A stretch of DNA of 26,292 bases from assembly GCA_902836725.1 (NCBI GenBank), contig CADFRV010000006.1, positions 1 to 26,292 on the forward strand, in the 5' to 3' direction. The notes beneath the pieces are model-generated. The model worked only from the letters and a program-made list of their open reading frames with translations, made no database searches and had not been told where the DNA came from. This document shows positions 6,950 through 14,886 of this stretch, piece by piece (positions within the stretch are counted from its first letter, which is position 1; each line of letters opens with the position of its first letter). The position numbers and the translations under genes were made by a program. This DNA comes from Muribaculaceae bacterium (lineage in GTDB: Bacteria; Bacteroidota; Bacteroidia; Bacteroidales; Muribaculaceae).

Positions 6950-9724
6950 TCAGCGAACTACGAACTTCTTACCGTTCTGGATGTAGATGCCGGGAGCGTC
7001 GGTGTTCTTAACCTGGATACCCTGAAGGTTGAAGATGCGGTTGTCGCCCTTGAATTCAGCGGCATTCACGTCGTCAACTACAACTTCTTCGATACCGGCC
7101 TTAGCTTCTTCAACGGTAGTGTTGTTACCGAAGTATTTGAGACGGAAGTTGTCGCAAACCATCCAGTGGCGGGGAAGCCACTCGATCATGTCAGGATCCT
7201 GCATGATACCGATGGGGCAGTCAGAGCCGTCGGTATGGAAGAATGTCTGGTTCTTGTAAAGACCATTGCGGAAGAAGTCGCTTGCCTGATCGGTGTACTG
7301 CGGGTAGTGGTAAGTCACACCTTCGAGGCTCTTGACATCAGCACCCTGACCGGGAGCCTTGCCGCTCTCCTCAAGAATGTTCTTGATGTGGTGGTCAGCT
7401 TCGGTGCCCATTGTAGCATACATGATAGCGTTGGAAACCATCTCCTGATCGGGCTGGCCTGCTACTGTAACCTCACCAGTCTCGCTGTCGAGTTCGGTCA
7501 CGTGGTGGCCGTTGCGGTAGAATGCGTTCACTGTGAATGCGTAAACACCCTCGGGAAGCACTACGGTCTGGCTGACATCGAAGTCCTCGCTGTCCCAAGA
7601 CTCAACTACGAAGTTGCTGCGGCGTGAACCACGGTCGCAAACCTTGGTGTTGGTGAAAGACCATCCGGTCTCAACGTTCTCGCGCTGGTTGAATCCCGGG
7701 CTGATCAGGTAGAAAGTAGCGTCGATAGGATTCTCGAGAGTTGCGGTTTCCATAAGAGCCTCGCGCTCCTCACGGGAAACGAGCTTCCACTCGTCGTCAC
7801 CGGCAGGACATACGCCACGGAACTGACCGGATACGGTGGTCTCATCTTTTGTGCGGCCACCGTCGCCATCCTCATTGTCAACTTTAGCGTCGGGATCATA
7901 AGCTATGCATGCATCCTGATAGTCGTTCTGAAGGATGCGGTATACATTTTCCTTGCCTTCAACCGGCACGAACTTCCATGCACCAGCCTTATCGCAGTCC
8001 AGATAACCGGGGTAGTTCATATAGTGCTTGGTGTCACCGTTGTAAAGCTGTGTGTCGATATGGTAAGTCATGTCTTCTGCGTTCTCCTCTTCAAGTGTGA
8101 TAAGGATGCCGGGCATGCCGAGGGCTGCGTGTGCGCCCCAGTCAGAACCACCGCAGAGGAACTGCCTCTGACCGATGTTATACAGATAGTACTGGCCGTT
8201 AGGCTCGGGAGCGCTCCCTTTGAAGATATCTTCCTGACGGTCGGCAGCGAGACGACGACGTGCAAAGCGGAGCTGCTTGAGAGCTGCGTCAAACTCAGAC
8301 TTGCTTGTAGCTGTGTTGAACATCTCCATAGCACGGGTGGCATAAGTGTTAAGCTTAGGCTCTATAGCAAGTGTCTCGTTGAAGTATTTGATTGAATTCG
8401 CACCTGCTGTCAGACCATCGATAAGGTTGAGAAGGTCGATTGTAGCAAGACGGATCTCAGTGCCACTTGTGCTTGTGAGCGCCTGACGGGCAACCTCGAG
8501 AGCTTTCTGCGAACCGGGGGTCTGCTGAAGAGCCTCAACCTGCTTGATAGCGTTATTAAGGCTTTCGATAACCTCGGTGAGGTCTACGGCAGGAGTTTCG
8601 TCGCTTACATACTGGAGCTGGAAGTTGTCATAAACGAACCAGTCGCGATCGAGACCATCAAGTTTGGTAACACCTACGATAAGATTTCCGTCGGTAACCA
8701 CAGTTTCGATCCATTCATTCTGATAACGGTCGTTGAGGAACTCAAGTGAAGCGGTGTTCATCTTGTCGGGAACCCACTGGTTGAGCTCGGCGATCTCTTT
8801 CCATTCGTTAGAAGGACCTTCACCGGGAGCTTCGAAAACTTCGCTGAGGATATGACGGAAAGGTTTCTCGTAAGCGCCGGCGAAATATTTGGGATTGCGG
8901 GGCCATGTGTCGTCAACATAGTTTGACACGGCATCGGCATCCTCCCAATTCTGACGGTAATAACCCTGGACACGGAAGCGGTATGTTCCGTTGGGAAGAT
9001 CAGTCAGAACCACATAGTGTGAATAACCGGTAACATGGTGCCATGCCTCACGCACCGAGTTGTGCATAGAGCCGTCGCAAGCTACACCACCGCCATACTG
9101 GTTTGTGAATTTGTGAACCCATTTTGCTTCCTCATAACGGGGATTCTGGTTACGGCTGAAATCGCCGCCGGGTATAAGCCAGGTTGCGTCTACAGGGCCA
9201 TTGGCTGCTTCAGCCTTCATGTGGCTGATACGGTCGGCGCGGCTCACGAGCTGCCATGTTGTATTGGTAGCTTCGGGATTTACGTCGGCAATAACGCCGT
9301 TGTTCTCACCGAGCAGGTAATTGTCGTAGCCTTCCTGATCGCATACAAGCATCTGGATGTTATAGGCGTTGCTTACTCCGTCAACAGTAACAGGAACGAG
9401 TCCCCATGTTGTCACGGCACGGCCGGTATCCATGTAAAGACCTTCACCGTTGATACTACGGTTGCCGTTGAGTTTCGGGTCAAGCTGGTAACCGCCTACT
9501 ATCGCCTTTACAGCTACATCGAAACCGGTTTTACCAAGTCCTGCACGAGTGGTCCAGAAATTGGGCTGGCTGTTGTTTTCAAGCCACATGCCGCTTTCTA
9601 CCTGATACAGATAAAAGTCCGCGCTGCCTTCAGTGGGAGCCACACTGCCGGTGTAAGGCGACTGTGCTGCCATGGTGAAAGCGCCGAGGAACCCTAATCC
9701 GAGAATTAAGTCTCTTTGTTTCAT
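6950..9724 (-). CDS. Large secreted protein with duplicated lectin-like module, function unknown
   Basis: I do not recognise a named family. The 924-residue protein begins with a signal peptide (about 1-20) and ends in a short T9SS-like tail (about 891-924, with IFNLQGIQV and PGIYIQNGKK). Two related modules, about 35-374 and 508-866, flank a helical linker (about 380-500). Each module starts with a beta-trefoil-like segment (FYLYQVESGMWL versus YYLYNIGQRQFL), passes through WQLVSR or WKLVSR, then ATWLIPGGDF or ATFYLISPGF, and ends in a jelly-roll-like segment closing with FVYDNFQLQY or WMVCDNFRLKY. No catalytic motif is visible. A glycan-binding or adhesion role at the cell surface is a reasonable guess from the fold pattern and the neighbouring glycosidases. 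It has its own promoter and terminator and is divergent from the GH2 fusion gene. Confidence 0.8.
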   Translation of the reverse strand: MKQRDLILGLGFLGAFTMAAQSPYTGSVAPTEGSADFYLYQVESGMWLENNSQPNFWTTRAGLGKTGFDVAVKAIVGGYQLDPKLNGNRSINGEGLYMDTGRAVTTWGLVPVTVDGVSNAYNIQMLVCDQEGYDNYLLGENNGVIADVNPEATNTTWQLVSRADRISHMKAEAANGPVDATWLIPGGDFSRNQNPRYEEAKWVHKFTNQYGGGVACDGSMHNSVREAWHHVTGYSHYVVLTDLPNGTYRFRVQGYYRQNWEDADAVSNYVDDTWPRNPKYFAGAYEKPFRHILSEVFEAPGEGPSNEWKEIAELNQWVPDKMNTASLEFLNDRYQNEWIETVVTDGNLIVGVTKLDGLDRDWFVYDNFQLQYVSDETPAVDLTEVIESLNNAIKQVEALQQTPGSQKALEVARQALTSTSGTEIRLATIDLLNLIDGLTAGANSIKYFNETLAIEPKLNTYATRAMEMFNTATSKSEFDAALKQLRFARRRLAADRQEDIFKGSAPEPNGQYYLYNIGQRQFLCGGSDWGAHAALGMPGILITLEEENAEDMTYHIDTQLYNGDTKHYMNYPGYLDCDKAGAWKFVPVEGKENVYRILQNDYQDACIAYDPDAKVDNEDGDGGRTKDETTVSGQFRGVCPAGDDEWKLVSREEREALMETATLENPIDATFYLISPGFNQRENVETGWSFTNTKVCDRGSRRSNFVVESWDSEDFDVSQTVVLPEGVYAFTVNAFYRNGHHVTELDSETGEVTVAGQPDQEMVSNAIMYATMGTEADHHIKNILEESGKAPGQGADVKSLEGVTYHYPQYTDQASDFFRNGLYKNQTFFHTDGSDCPIGIMQDPDMIEWLPRHWMVCDNFRLKYFGNNTTVEEAKAGIEEVVVDDVNAAEFKGDNRIFNLQGIQVKNTDAPGIYIQNGKKFVVR
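7127..9622 (-). repeat. Internal duplication of a roughly 350-residue module
   Basis: The encoded protein contains two diverged copies (nt 9622-8603 and 8203-7127) of a trefoil-like plus jelly-roll-like unit, separated by a helical linker. Matching anchors are YLY at the start, W-x-LVSR, a PxDAT segment, LPNGTYRF versus LPEGVYAF, GYYRQ versus AFYRN, and a closing DNF segment. The similarity is at protein level, so the duplication is old. Confidence 0.75.
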
Positions 9725-9787
9725 AAATAAAAAGGTTAAATTGAGTATTTATCTTTAAGGTTAAAGAATTTCAATATGTCATTCATG

Positions 9788-9824
9788 GCCGGGAGCCGTT
9801 TTCATCGGGGCTACAGAACCCGGC
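9788..9824 (-). other. Hairpin in the 5' leader of the surface-protein gene
   Basis: GCCGGG (9788-9793) pairs with CCCGGC (9819-9824), and AGCC (9794-9797) with GGCT (9809-9812), leaving a six-base bulge on one side. It lies in the leader predicted between the promoter at 9858 and the start at 9724. No T-tract follows, so it is not a terminator. Confidence 0.45.
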
Positions 9825-9857
9825 AGTGTTCACAAATTTTCACGGTTAGTAACGATG

Positions 9858-9865
9858 CAAAAGTA
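9858..9865 (-). promoter_or_regulatory. Minus-7 element of the surface-protein gene
   Basis: The minus strand reads TACTTTTG, a full match to TAnnTTTG. No good minus-33 TTTG is present at 19-21 bp. Transcription would start near 9850 and give a leader of about 125 nt. Confidence 0.5.
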
Positions 9866-10023
9866 CGGGATATCGAAGCAAACTGAGGAAAATCCCTGTT
9901 CAAAAAACAGTATTTTCGCGTCAGGAGCGTATCGAAATCCGCCCAAAAGTTCAACAAAACAGAGGTGAACAATATTTAATATTCTTTGAACAGGTTATGC
10001 CACCGCCTTCATCCACAATGGAG

Positions 10024-10031
10024 TAATTTTG
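10024..10031 (+). promoter_or_regulatory. Minus-7 element of the GH2-fusion gene
   Basis: TAATTTTG matches TAnnTTTG. A minus-33 TTTG at the right distance is not evident. Transcription would start near 10038, about 80 nt before the start codon. An alternative in-frame ATG at 10029 lies inside this element, which argues for the start at 10119. Confidence 0.5.
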
Positions 10032-10069
10032 TGCACAAGTGCGCAAAAAAGCGCTAAAAGCACACAAAA
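10027..10069. promoter_or_regulatory. Inverted repeat overlapping the GH2-fusion promoter
   Basis: TTTTGTG (10027-10033) is complementary to CACAAAA (10063-10069). Inside it GCGC (10041-10044) pairs with GCGC (10051-10054) around six A residues. The left arm overlaps the minus-7 element, so it could be an operator or an early-transcript hairpin. The role is inferred. Confidence 0.4.
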
Positions 10070-10118
10070 CAGTGGTGCCAAGCATTTTTGCCAATCATTA
10101 ATACCATTTTCACATATT

Positions 10119-13100
10119 ATGAGACCCATCGGAAAACTATTGGGACTTGCGGCCTTGACGGCAGCCATAACCATGCCGGCATTCGCCCAGACCCCCGAAG
10201 ACTTCAAACCGTACAAAGAAAGCAACCTTCGTCTGCCATCGGTACCGGTCATCGTAAACGACCCGTTCTTCTCAATCTGGTCGAACTACAACGAACTTAA
10301 CGGCGGTCCGACCCGCCACTGGAGCGAACGTGAGAAAGCGATCGACGGCATACTGCGCGTAGACGGGATCGCCTACCGTTTCATGGGACAGGAGAAAAAG
10401 AACCTCCTCGCGCCGATCCACCCCATGACAATCGACGGTCCGGGATGGGAAGGCACAGTAAGCCATACCCGCCAGACAAACCTCGACTGGACAAAAGCTG
10501 ACTTCGATGACAGCAGCTGGTCAAAAGAACAGGCAGCCTGGGGCACGCCCAACGAATACCCCAACGTGCACAACACCTGGAAAGATGAAAACAGCGACAT
10601 CTATGTGCGCCGCGAGATAGATCTCACCGCCGACGACATCGCCCAGGACCTGTGGGTAATGTTCTCGCATGACGACGTATTCGAGATGTACATCAACGGC
10701 ACCCGTGTGGCCAACACCGGCGAGACCTGGATACAGGGGGAGGAGCGCCAGCTGACAGCCGCCATGAAAGCAGCCCTCAAACCCGGCCGAAACGTGATGG
10801 CAGCCCACTGCCACAACACACATGGAGGCGCATACGTAGACTTCGGCCTTTACAAGAACCTGCTCACCGAGGACGAAGAGGTGCTCCAGGCCAAACAGAA
10901 CTCTGTGGATGTAATGGCATGCAGCAGCTTCTACAACTTCACCTGCGGCCCGGTGAACCTGGACGTGGTTTTCACCGCCCCGATGCTGATCGACGACCTT
11001 GACATGATCTCCACCCCGATCAACTACATATCCTATCAAGTGAAATCCACTGACGGCAAGAAGCATGACGTGCAGTTCTATCTCGGCACAAGCGCACAGC
11101 TGACAGTACACGAGATGGGACAGCCCACACTGTCTGACATAACCAAAGTCAACGGCACAGACTATCTGCGTGCAGGCTCCGAAGCCCAGCCAGTGCTTGA
11201 ACGCACCGGCGACATGGTAGCCATCGACTGGGGTTACCTCTACATTCCCGCCATCAACGGCGAGATAGCAGTTGCCGACCCGCTGACCACACAGCGCACT
11301 TTCGTGACCACAGGCAAGCTCCCCGCTTCCGAGAAAGAAGCGGTGCGCAGCACAAACCGCAGCACAATGCCAACACTCGCATTCATGAACGATCTCGGCT
11401 CGATAGATGAAGCCCGCGACTTCATGATGATCGGTTACGACGAAGTCTGGGACATGCAATACATGCACAAAAACTATAAGGCATACTACGCACGCGACGG
11501 CAAGACCATCTTCCAGGCGTTCGAGGAATTCCGCGACAATTACGCCAACAACATGGAACGCTGCCGTGCCCTTGACAAAAAAATCTACGACGATGCCCTT
11601 GCAGCCGGCAACGTGAAATACGCAGAACAGCTTGCAGCCAACTACCGTCTGGTAATGGCCGCACACAAGCTCTTCCGCGATGATACCGGCAAGACACTCT
11701 ATTTCTCAAAAGAGAACAAATCAGGCGGTTTCGTGAACACAATGGACCTCACCTACCCCGAATGCCCGATCTACCTGCTTTACAACATCGACCTGCAGAA
11801 AGGCATGATCTTCTCGATCCTCGACTATGCCCTGAGCGACGCCCGCAAAGGTAAAAACTGCGCCGCCCACGACCTCGGCATCTATCCCCGTGCCAACGGT
11901 ATGGTCTACGGTGACTCCATGCCTCTCGAAGAATCTGCCAACGTGCTGATCCTTGCCAATGCAATCTGCCGACTCACAGGCGACGGCGAGTGGCTCAAAC
12001 CCTACAAGAGCGTGCTGCGCACATGGGCTGAATTCTGCCGCACCGAGGGACAGAACCCGGGCAACCAGCTCTGCACCGACGACTTCAAAGGCCCGAGCGA
12101 ACAGAACACCAACCTCTCTGTAAAAGCGATCATAGCAGTAGGCGCATATGCCGAGCTCCTCAACTACATAGGCGAAAGCGTCCGCGGCGACAAAGAAAGA
12201 TACAGCGAGGCAGCCAAGAACATGGCCCTTATCTGGGAAGGTGACGCACGCGACGGCGACCATTACCGCATGGAATTCCACAAGTCAGGCACATGGAGCC
12301 AGAAATACAACATGCTTTGGGACGTGGCATGGGGCTATAACCTCTTCCCTGCCGAAGTACTTGACCGCGAGATCAAATTCTACCTGAACAAACAGCAGAA
12401 ATACGGTCTGCCCCTTGACAGCCGCGATCTCCAGACCAAGAGCGACTGGATCTTCTGGACAGCCTCTATGGCACCCGACACTGAAACATTCCTCAAATTC
12501 TCAGACCGCCACTGGGACTACATGAACGAGACCACATCACGCATACCTCTGAGCGACTATTACCAGTCACACAGCGGCGTGACATGCAACTTCAGCGGAC
12601 GCTCCGTGATCGGCGGCCTCTGGATGAAAGTGCTCGTAGACCGCATCAAACCCCAGAAAGAGGAGGTTGCATGGGAGCCTAAAGGCAACCATATCAAGAC
12701 CCGCTGGGCAGCTGAAGTGTCACCCGAGAACGCGCACCCCGAATATCCCCGTCCCCAGATGGCACGCGAAGAGTGGGAAAGCCTCAACGGTCTCTGGGAT
12801 TACGCATTCACAACAGGAACCGCACCCAGAGAAGAGTATGAAGGGAAGATACTGGTCCCTTTTCCCGTTGAGTCGAGCCTTTCGGGAGTAATGCGCCCGC
12901 TTGAGCCCGGCTACGTACTCTGGTACAAACGTGAAGTGACTATTCCCGAAGAGTGGAACGGCAAAAACATAGTGCTGAACTTCGAGGCTGTCGACTATGT
13001 GGCAGATGTATATATCAACGGTACAACAACACGTAACCGTGCAGCGACCCACACAGGCGGCCATACGGCATTCTCTGTAGACATCACCCGCTTCATTGAC

Positions 13101-14525
13101 AACGGCGTGATAAAGGACGGCAAATTCACCCTTTATGTAAAAGCTACAGACGACACCGACGAAGGGCGTCAGCCCGTGGGCAAACAGCGCCGTTATCCCG
13201 ACGGGAGAGGCAGCATCTGGTACACCTCATCCTCCGGTATCTGGCAGAGCGTATGGATGGAGCCGGTTGACAAAGCGCACCTCGAAGACCTGCGCATAAC
13301 ACCCGATGTGGACAACAGCACCCTGAAATTCGACATGGCCTATACCGGCACTCCCACCGGTAAAGTGACCGTGACACTCAAAGACGGCGACAACGTGATC
13401 GAAAGCAAAAGCGTGGACGCCGCTGCCAACACAAGCGTGACATTCGACCTCGCCACTCCCCGTCTGTGGCATCCCAACGATCCCTACCTCTACAATGTGA
13501 CCGTGACACTGGCCAACGGCGACGAGGTGGCAGACGAAGTGAACAGCTACGCAGCCATGCGCAAAATCTCCTATGCTAAAAACGAAGAGGGATACTGGCG
13601 CATGCAGCTCAACAACAAAGACCTGTTCCAGTTCGGTCCGCTCGACCAGGGCTACTGGCCCGACGGCCTGCTGACAGCCCCTACTGACGAAGCCCTGCTC
13701 TACGATATAGAGAAGACAAAAGAATGGGGCTTCAACATGATCCGCAAGCACATGAAAGTGGAGCCGCGCCGGTGGTACTACCACTGCGACCGCCTCGGCA
13801 TGTTTGTATGGCAGGATATGCCATCACAGTTCCGCGGACATGAAGGGTGGGTAACCGACCGCTATTATGACGACCACCAGTGCAACATCGACGGTACAGT
13901 GGAAAGAAATTTCCGCGCGGAATGGAAAGAGATCATCGAGCAGCACTACTCCAACCCCTGTATCGTGGTATGGACCCCGTTCAACGAAGCATGGGGACAG
14001 TTCAAGACAGCTGAAATAGTTGAATATACACAGGAACTCGACCCCACACGTCTGGTGAATCCCGCGAGCGGCGGCAACCATTACCGTCTCGGCGAGGGCA
14101 CTTTCGTGGACCAACACACATATGATCAGCCGATCCGCCTGCAGGAGAACATCTTCGACCCCAGCCGTCCGATGGTTCTCGGCGAATACGGCGGTCTCGG
14201 ACGCAACATCAACGGGCACCGCTGGTTTGAACGCGACGCGCAGACATACAACACCTACAACAGCGCCGCTGCAATAACAACCGCCTATACCAAACTTGCC
14301 GGCCAGATAGCCGACATAGCAAAAGGATATGAGAAGGACGGTAAGAAAATCAATTACTGCGCTGCCGTCTATACACAGACCACCGATGTGGAGACCGAGG
14401 TGAACGGCATCATGACCTACGACCGTGAAATTGTAAAATTCGATGAGGACCGCCTGAGACCTGTCGGCAGTATTCGGCAATTTCGCCGGCATAGAAGCAC
14501 CGGCAGCCGACCGCGTAAACGGTGA
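10119..14525 (+). CDS. Glutaminase-A-like (DUF4964/5127/4965/1793) fused to GH2 glycosidase, 3' end frameshifted
   Basis: A two-enzyme fusion of 1468 residues. The start at 10119 gives a clean signal peptide (about 1-23, ending AFA). Residues about 30-848 match the glutaminase-A-like architecture: DUF4964-like head, an inserted jelly roll (about 105-248), DUF5127-like sandwich, then the helical DUF4965/DUF1793 region with LCTDDF (651-656), NLSVKAI and TWSQKYN. Residues about 868-1450 are a GH2 enzyme of the beta-galactosidase/glucuronidase/mannosidase group: jelly roll (LPFP-like start near 912), Ig sandwich, and a TIM barrel with acid/base N1289-E1290 in PFNEAWG and nucleophile E1356 in VLGEYGG. 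The GH2 substrate cannot be read from sequence. The last roughly 20 residues look random because the frame shifts near 14458; the natural tail is in another frame. The first half is clearly paralogous to the gene at 16254. Confidence 0.88.
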   Translation: MRPIGKLLGLAALTAAITMPAFAQTPEDFKPYKESNLRLPSVPVIVNDPFFSIWSNYNELNGGPTRHWSEREKAIDGILRVDGIAYRFMGQEKKNLLAPIHPMTIDGPGWEGTVSHTRQTNLDWTKADFDDSSWSKEQAAWGTPNEYPNVHNTWKDENSDIYVRREIDLTADDIAQDLWVMFSHDDVFEMYINGTRVANTGETWIQGEERQLTAAMKAALKPGRNVMAAHCHNTHGGAYVDFGLYKNLLTEDEEVLQAKQNSVDVMACSSFYNFTCGPVNLDVVFTAPMLIDDLDMISTPINYISYQVKSTDGKKHDVQFYLGTSAQLTVHEMGQPTLSDITKVNGTDYLRAGSEAQPVLERTGDMVAIDWGYLYIPAINGEIAVADPLTTQRTFVTTGKLPASEKEAVRSTNRSTMPTLAFMNDLGSIDEARDFMMIGYDEVWDMQYMHKNYKAYYARDGKTIFQAFEEFRDNYANNMERCRALDKKIYDDALAAGNVKYAEQLAANYRLVMAAHKLFRDDTGKTLYFSKENKSGGFVNTMDLTYPECPIYLLYNIDLQKGMIFSILDYALSDARKGKNCAAHDLGIYPRANGMVYGDSMPLEESANVLILANAICRLTGDGEWLKPYKSVLRTWAEFCRTEGQNPGNQLCTDDFKGPSEQNTNLSVKAIIAVGAYAELLNYIGESVRGDKERYSEAAKNMALIWEGDARDGDHYRMEFHKSGTWSQKYNMLWDVAWGYNLFPAEVLDREIKFYLNKQQKYGLPLDSRDLQTKSDWIFWTASMAPDTETFLKFSDRHWDYMNETTSRIPLSDYYQSHSGVTCNFSGRSVIGGLWMKVLVDRIKPQKEEVAWEPKGNHIKTRWAAEVSPENAHPEYPRPQMAREEWESLNGLWDYAFTTGTAPREEYEGKILVPFPVESSLSGVMRPLEPGYVLWYKREVTIPEEWNGKNIVLNFEAVDYVADVYINGTTTRNRAATHTGGHTAFSVDITRFIDNGVIKDGKFTLYVKATDDTDEGRQPVGKQRRYPDGRGSIWYTSSSGIWQSVWMEPVDKAHLEDLRITPDVDNSTLKFDMAYTGTPTGKVTVTLKDGDNVIESKSVDAAANTSVTFDLATPRLWHPNDPYLYNVTVTLANGDEVADEVNSYAAMRKISYAKNEEGYWRMQLNNKDLFQFGPLDQGYWPDGLLTAPTDEALLYDIEKTKEWGFNMIRKHMKVEPRRWYYHCDRLGMFVWQDMPSQFRGHEGWVTDRYYDDHQCNIDGTVERNFRAEWKEIIEQHYSNPCIVVWTPFNEAWGQFKTAEIVEYTQELDPTRLVNPASGGNHYRLGEGTFVDQHTYDQPIRLQENIFDPSRPMVLGEYGGLGRNINGHRWFERDAQTYNTYNSAAAITTAYTKLAGQIADIAKGYEKDGKKINYCAAVYTQTTDVETEVNGIMTYDREIVKFDEDRLRPVGSIRQFRRHRSTGSRPRKR

Positions 14526-14634
14526 ACCGGAATACTACAATATCATGGGAATGCGCCTGAACGGCCCCACACCCGGCATCAACATCGTGAAAGACGCTGA
14601 CGGCACAGTGCGCAAAGAACTCTACAGACTGTAA
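14461..14634 (+). pseudogene. Out-of-frame T9SS-like tail of the GH2 fusion gene
   Basis: Starting near 14461 the plus-one frame encodes 57 residues beginning LSAVFGNFAG, continuing through EYYNIMGMRL and PGINIVK, and ending ELYRL before a TAA at 14632-14634. This resembles the sorting tails on the other large proteins here. The upstream frame runs on to a stop at 14523-14525 with residues rich in arginine and unlike the family. A TGA at 14455-14457 in the tail frame places the shift after that point. One extra base or two missing bases explains it; it may be a real mutation or a sequencing error. Confidence 0.8.
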
Positions 14635-14656
14635 AATCCGGCAGACAACAAGTCCA

Positions 14657-14687
14657 GTCTTCCAGACGTCATCACTGACGTGAAGAC
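14657..14687. other. Hairpin downstream of the GH2 fusion gene
   Basis: ACGTCA (14666-14671) and TGACGT (14676-14681) pair around a four-base loop, and GTCTTC (14657-14662) pairs with GAAGAC (14682-14687) beyond a three-base bulge. No T-tract follows. It may stabilise the 3' end of the transcript. Confidence 0.5.
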
Positions 14688-14703
14688 AGGCATTATGACC
14701 TCC

Positions 14704-14753
14704 GCAGGGGAGCTTACGGCACGATCCGGACAGCTCCCCTGCTGTTGTTTTAT
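14704..14753 (+). terminator. Intrinsic terminator of the GH2 fusion gene
   Basis: GCAGGGGAGCT (14704-14714) pairs perfectly with AGCTCCCCTGC (14732-14742), and a T-rich stretch follows (14743-14753). It separates the fusion gene from the GH76 operon. Confidence 0.75.
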
Positions 14754-14804
14754 ATCCCTCAGCACACAAAGTGTACGGAAAAATCCGACAATATCAACTT
14801 AACC

Positions 14805-14816
14805 ATGCAATTGCAT
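14805..14816. promoter_or_regulatory. 12-bp palindrome upstream of the GH76 operon
   Basis: ATGCAATTGCAT is a perfect palindrome about 70 bp before the GH76 start and about 30 bp upstream of a possible minus-7 element. This is a plausible operator position. The binding protein is unknown. Confidence 0.4.
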
Positions 14817-14848
14817 CGCGACAGCTTCCATAAGTGGATTTTTTTTCT

Positions 14849-14856
14849 TAACTTTA
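14849..14856 (+). promoter_or_regulatory. Possible minus-7 element of the GH76 operon
   Basis: TAACTTTA matches TAnnTTTG except for the last base and follows a run of eight T residues. There is no obvious minus-33 element. A promoter is expected here because a terminator closes the preceding gene. Confidence 0.35.
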
Positions 14857-14886
14857 CCAACTCAAAAACCAATTCAACTATAACGC

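Larger units (their letters stand above)
9725..10118. promoter_or_regulatory. Divergent promoter region
   Basis: This 394-bp gap separates the divergent surface-protein and GH2-fusion genes. It contains minus-7 elements for both strands (9858-9865 minus, 10024-10031 plus), a hairpin in the minus-strand leader (9788-9824), an inverted repeat over the plus-strand promoter (10027-10069) and a 9-bp direct repeat AAGGTTAAA at 9732-9740 and 9757-9765. No gene is seen. Confidence 0.6.

Noticed and set aside
10029..10118. Upstream in-frame ATG extending the GH2 fusion by 30 residues
   Set aside because: It lies inside the predicted minus-7 element and would bury the signal peptide that starts cleanly at 10119.
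10521..11666. Long minus-strand open frame of 381 codons opposite the GH2 fusion gene
   Set aside because: It is a shadow of the strongly supported plus-strand gene, with cysteine- and valine-rich low-information translation and no motifs.
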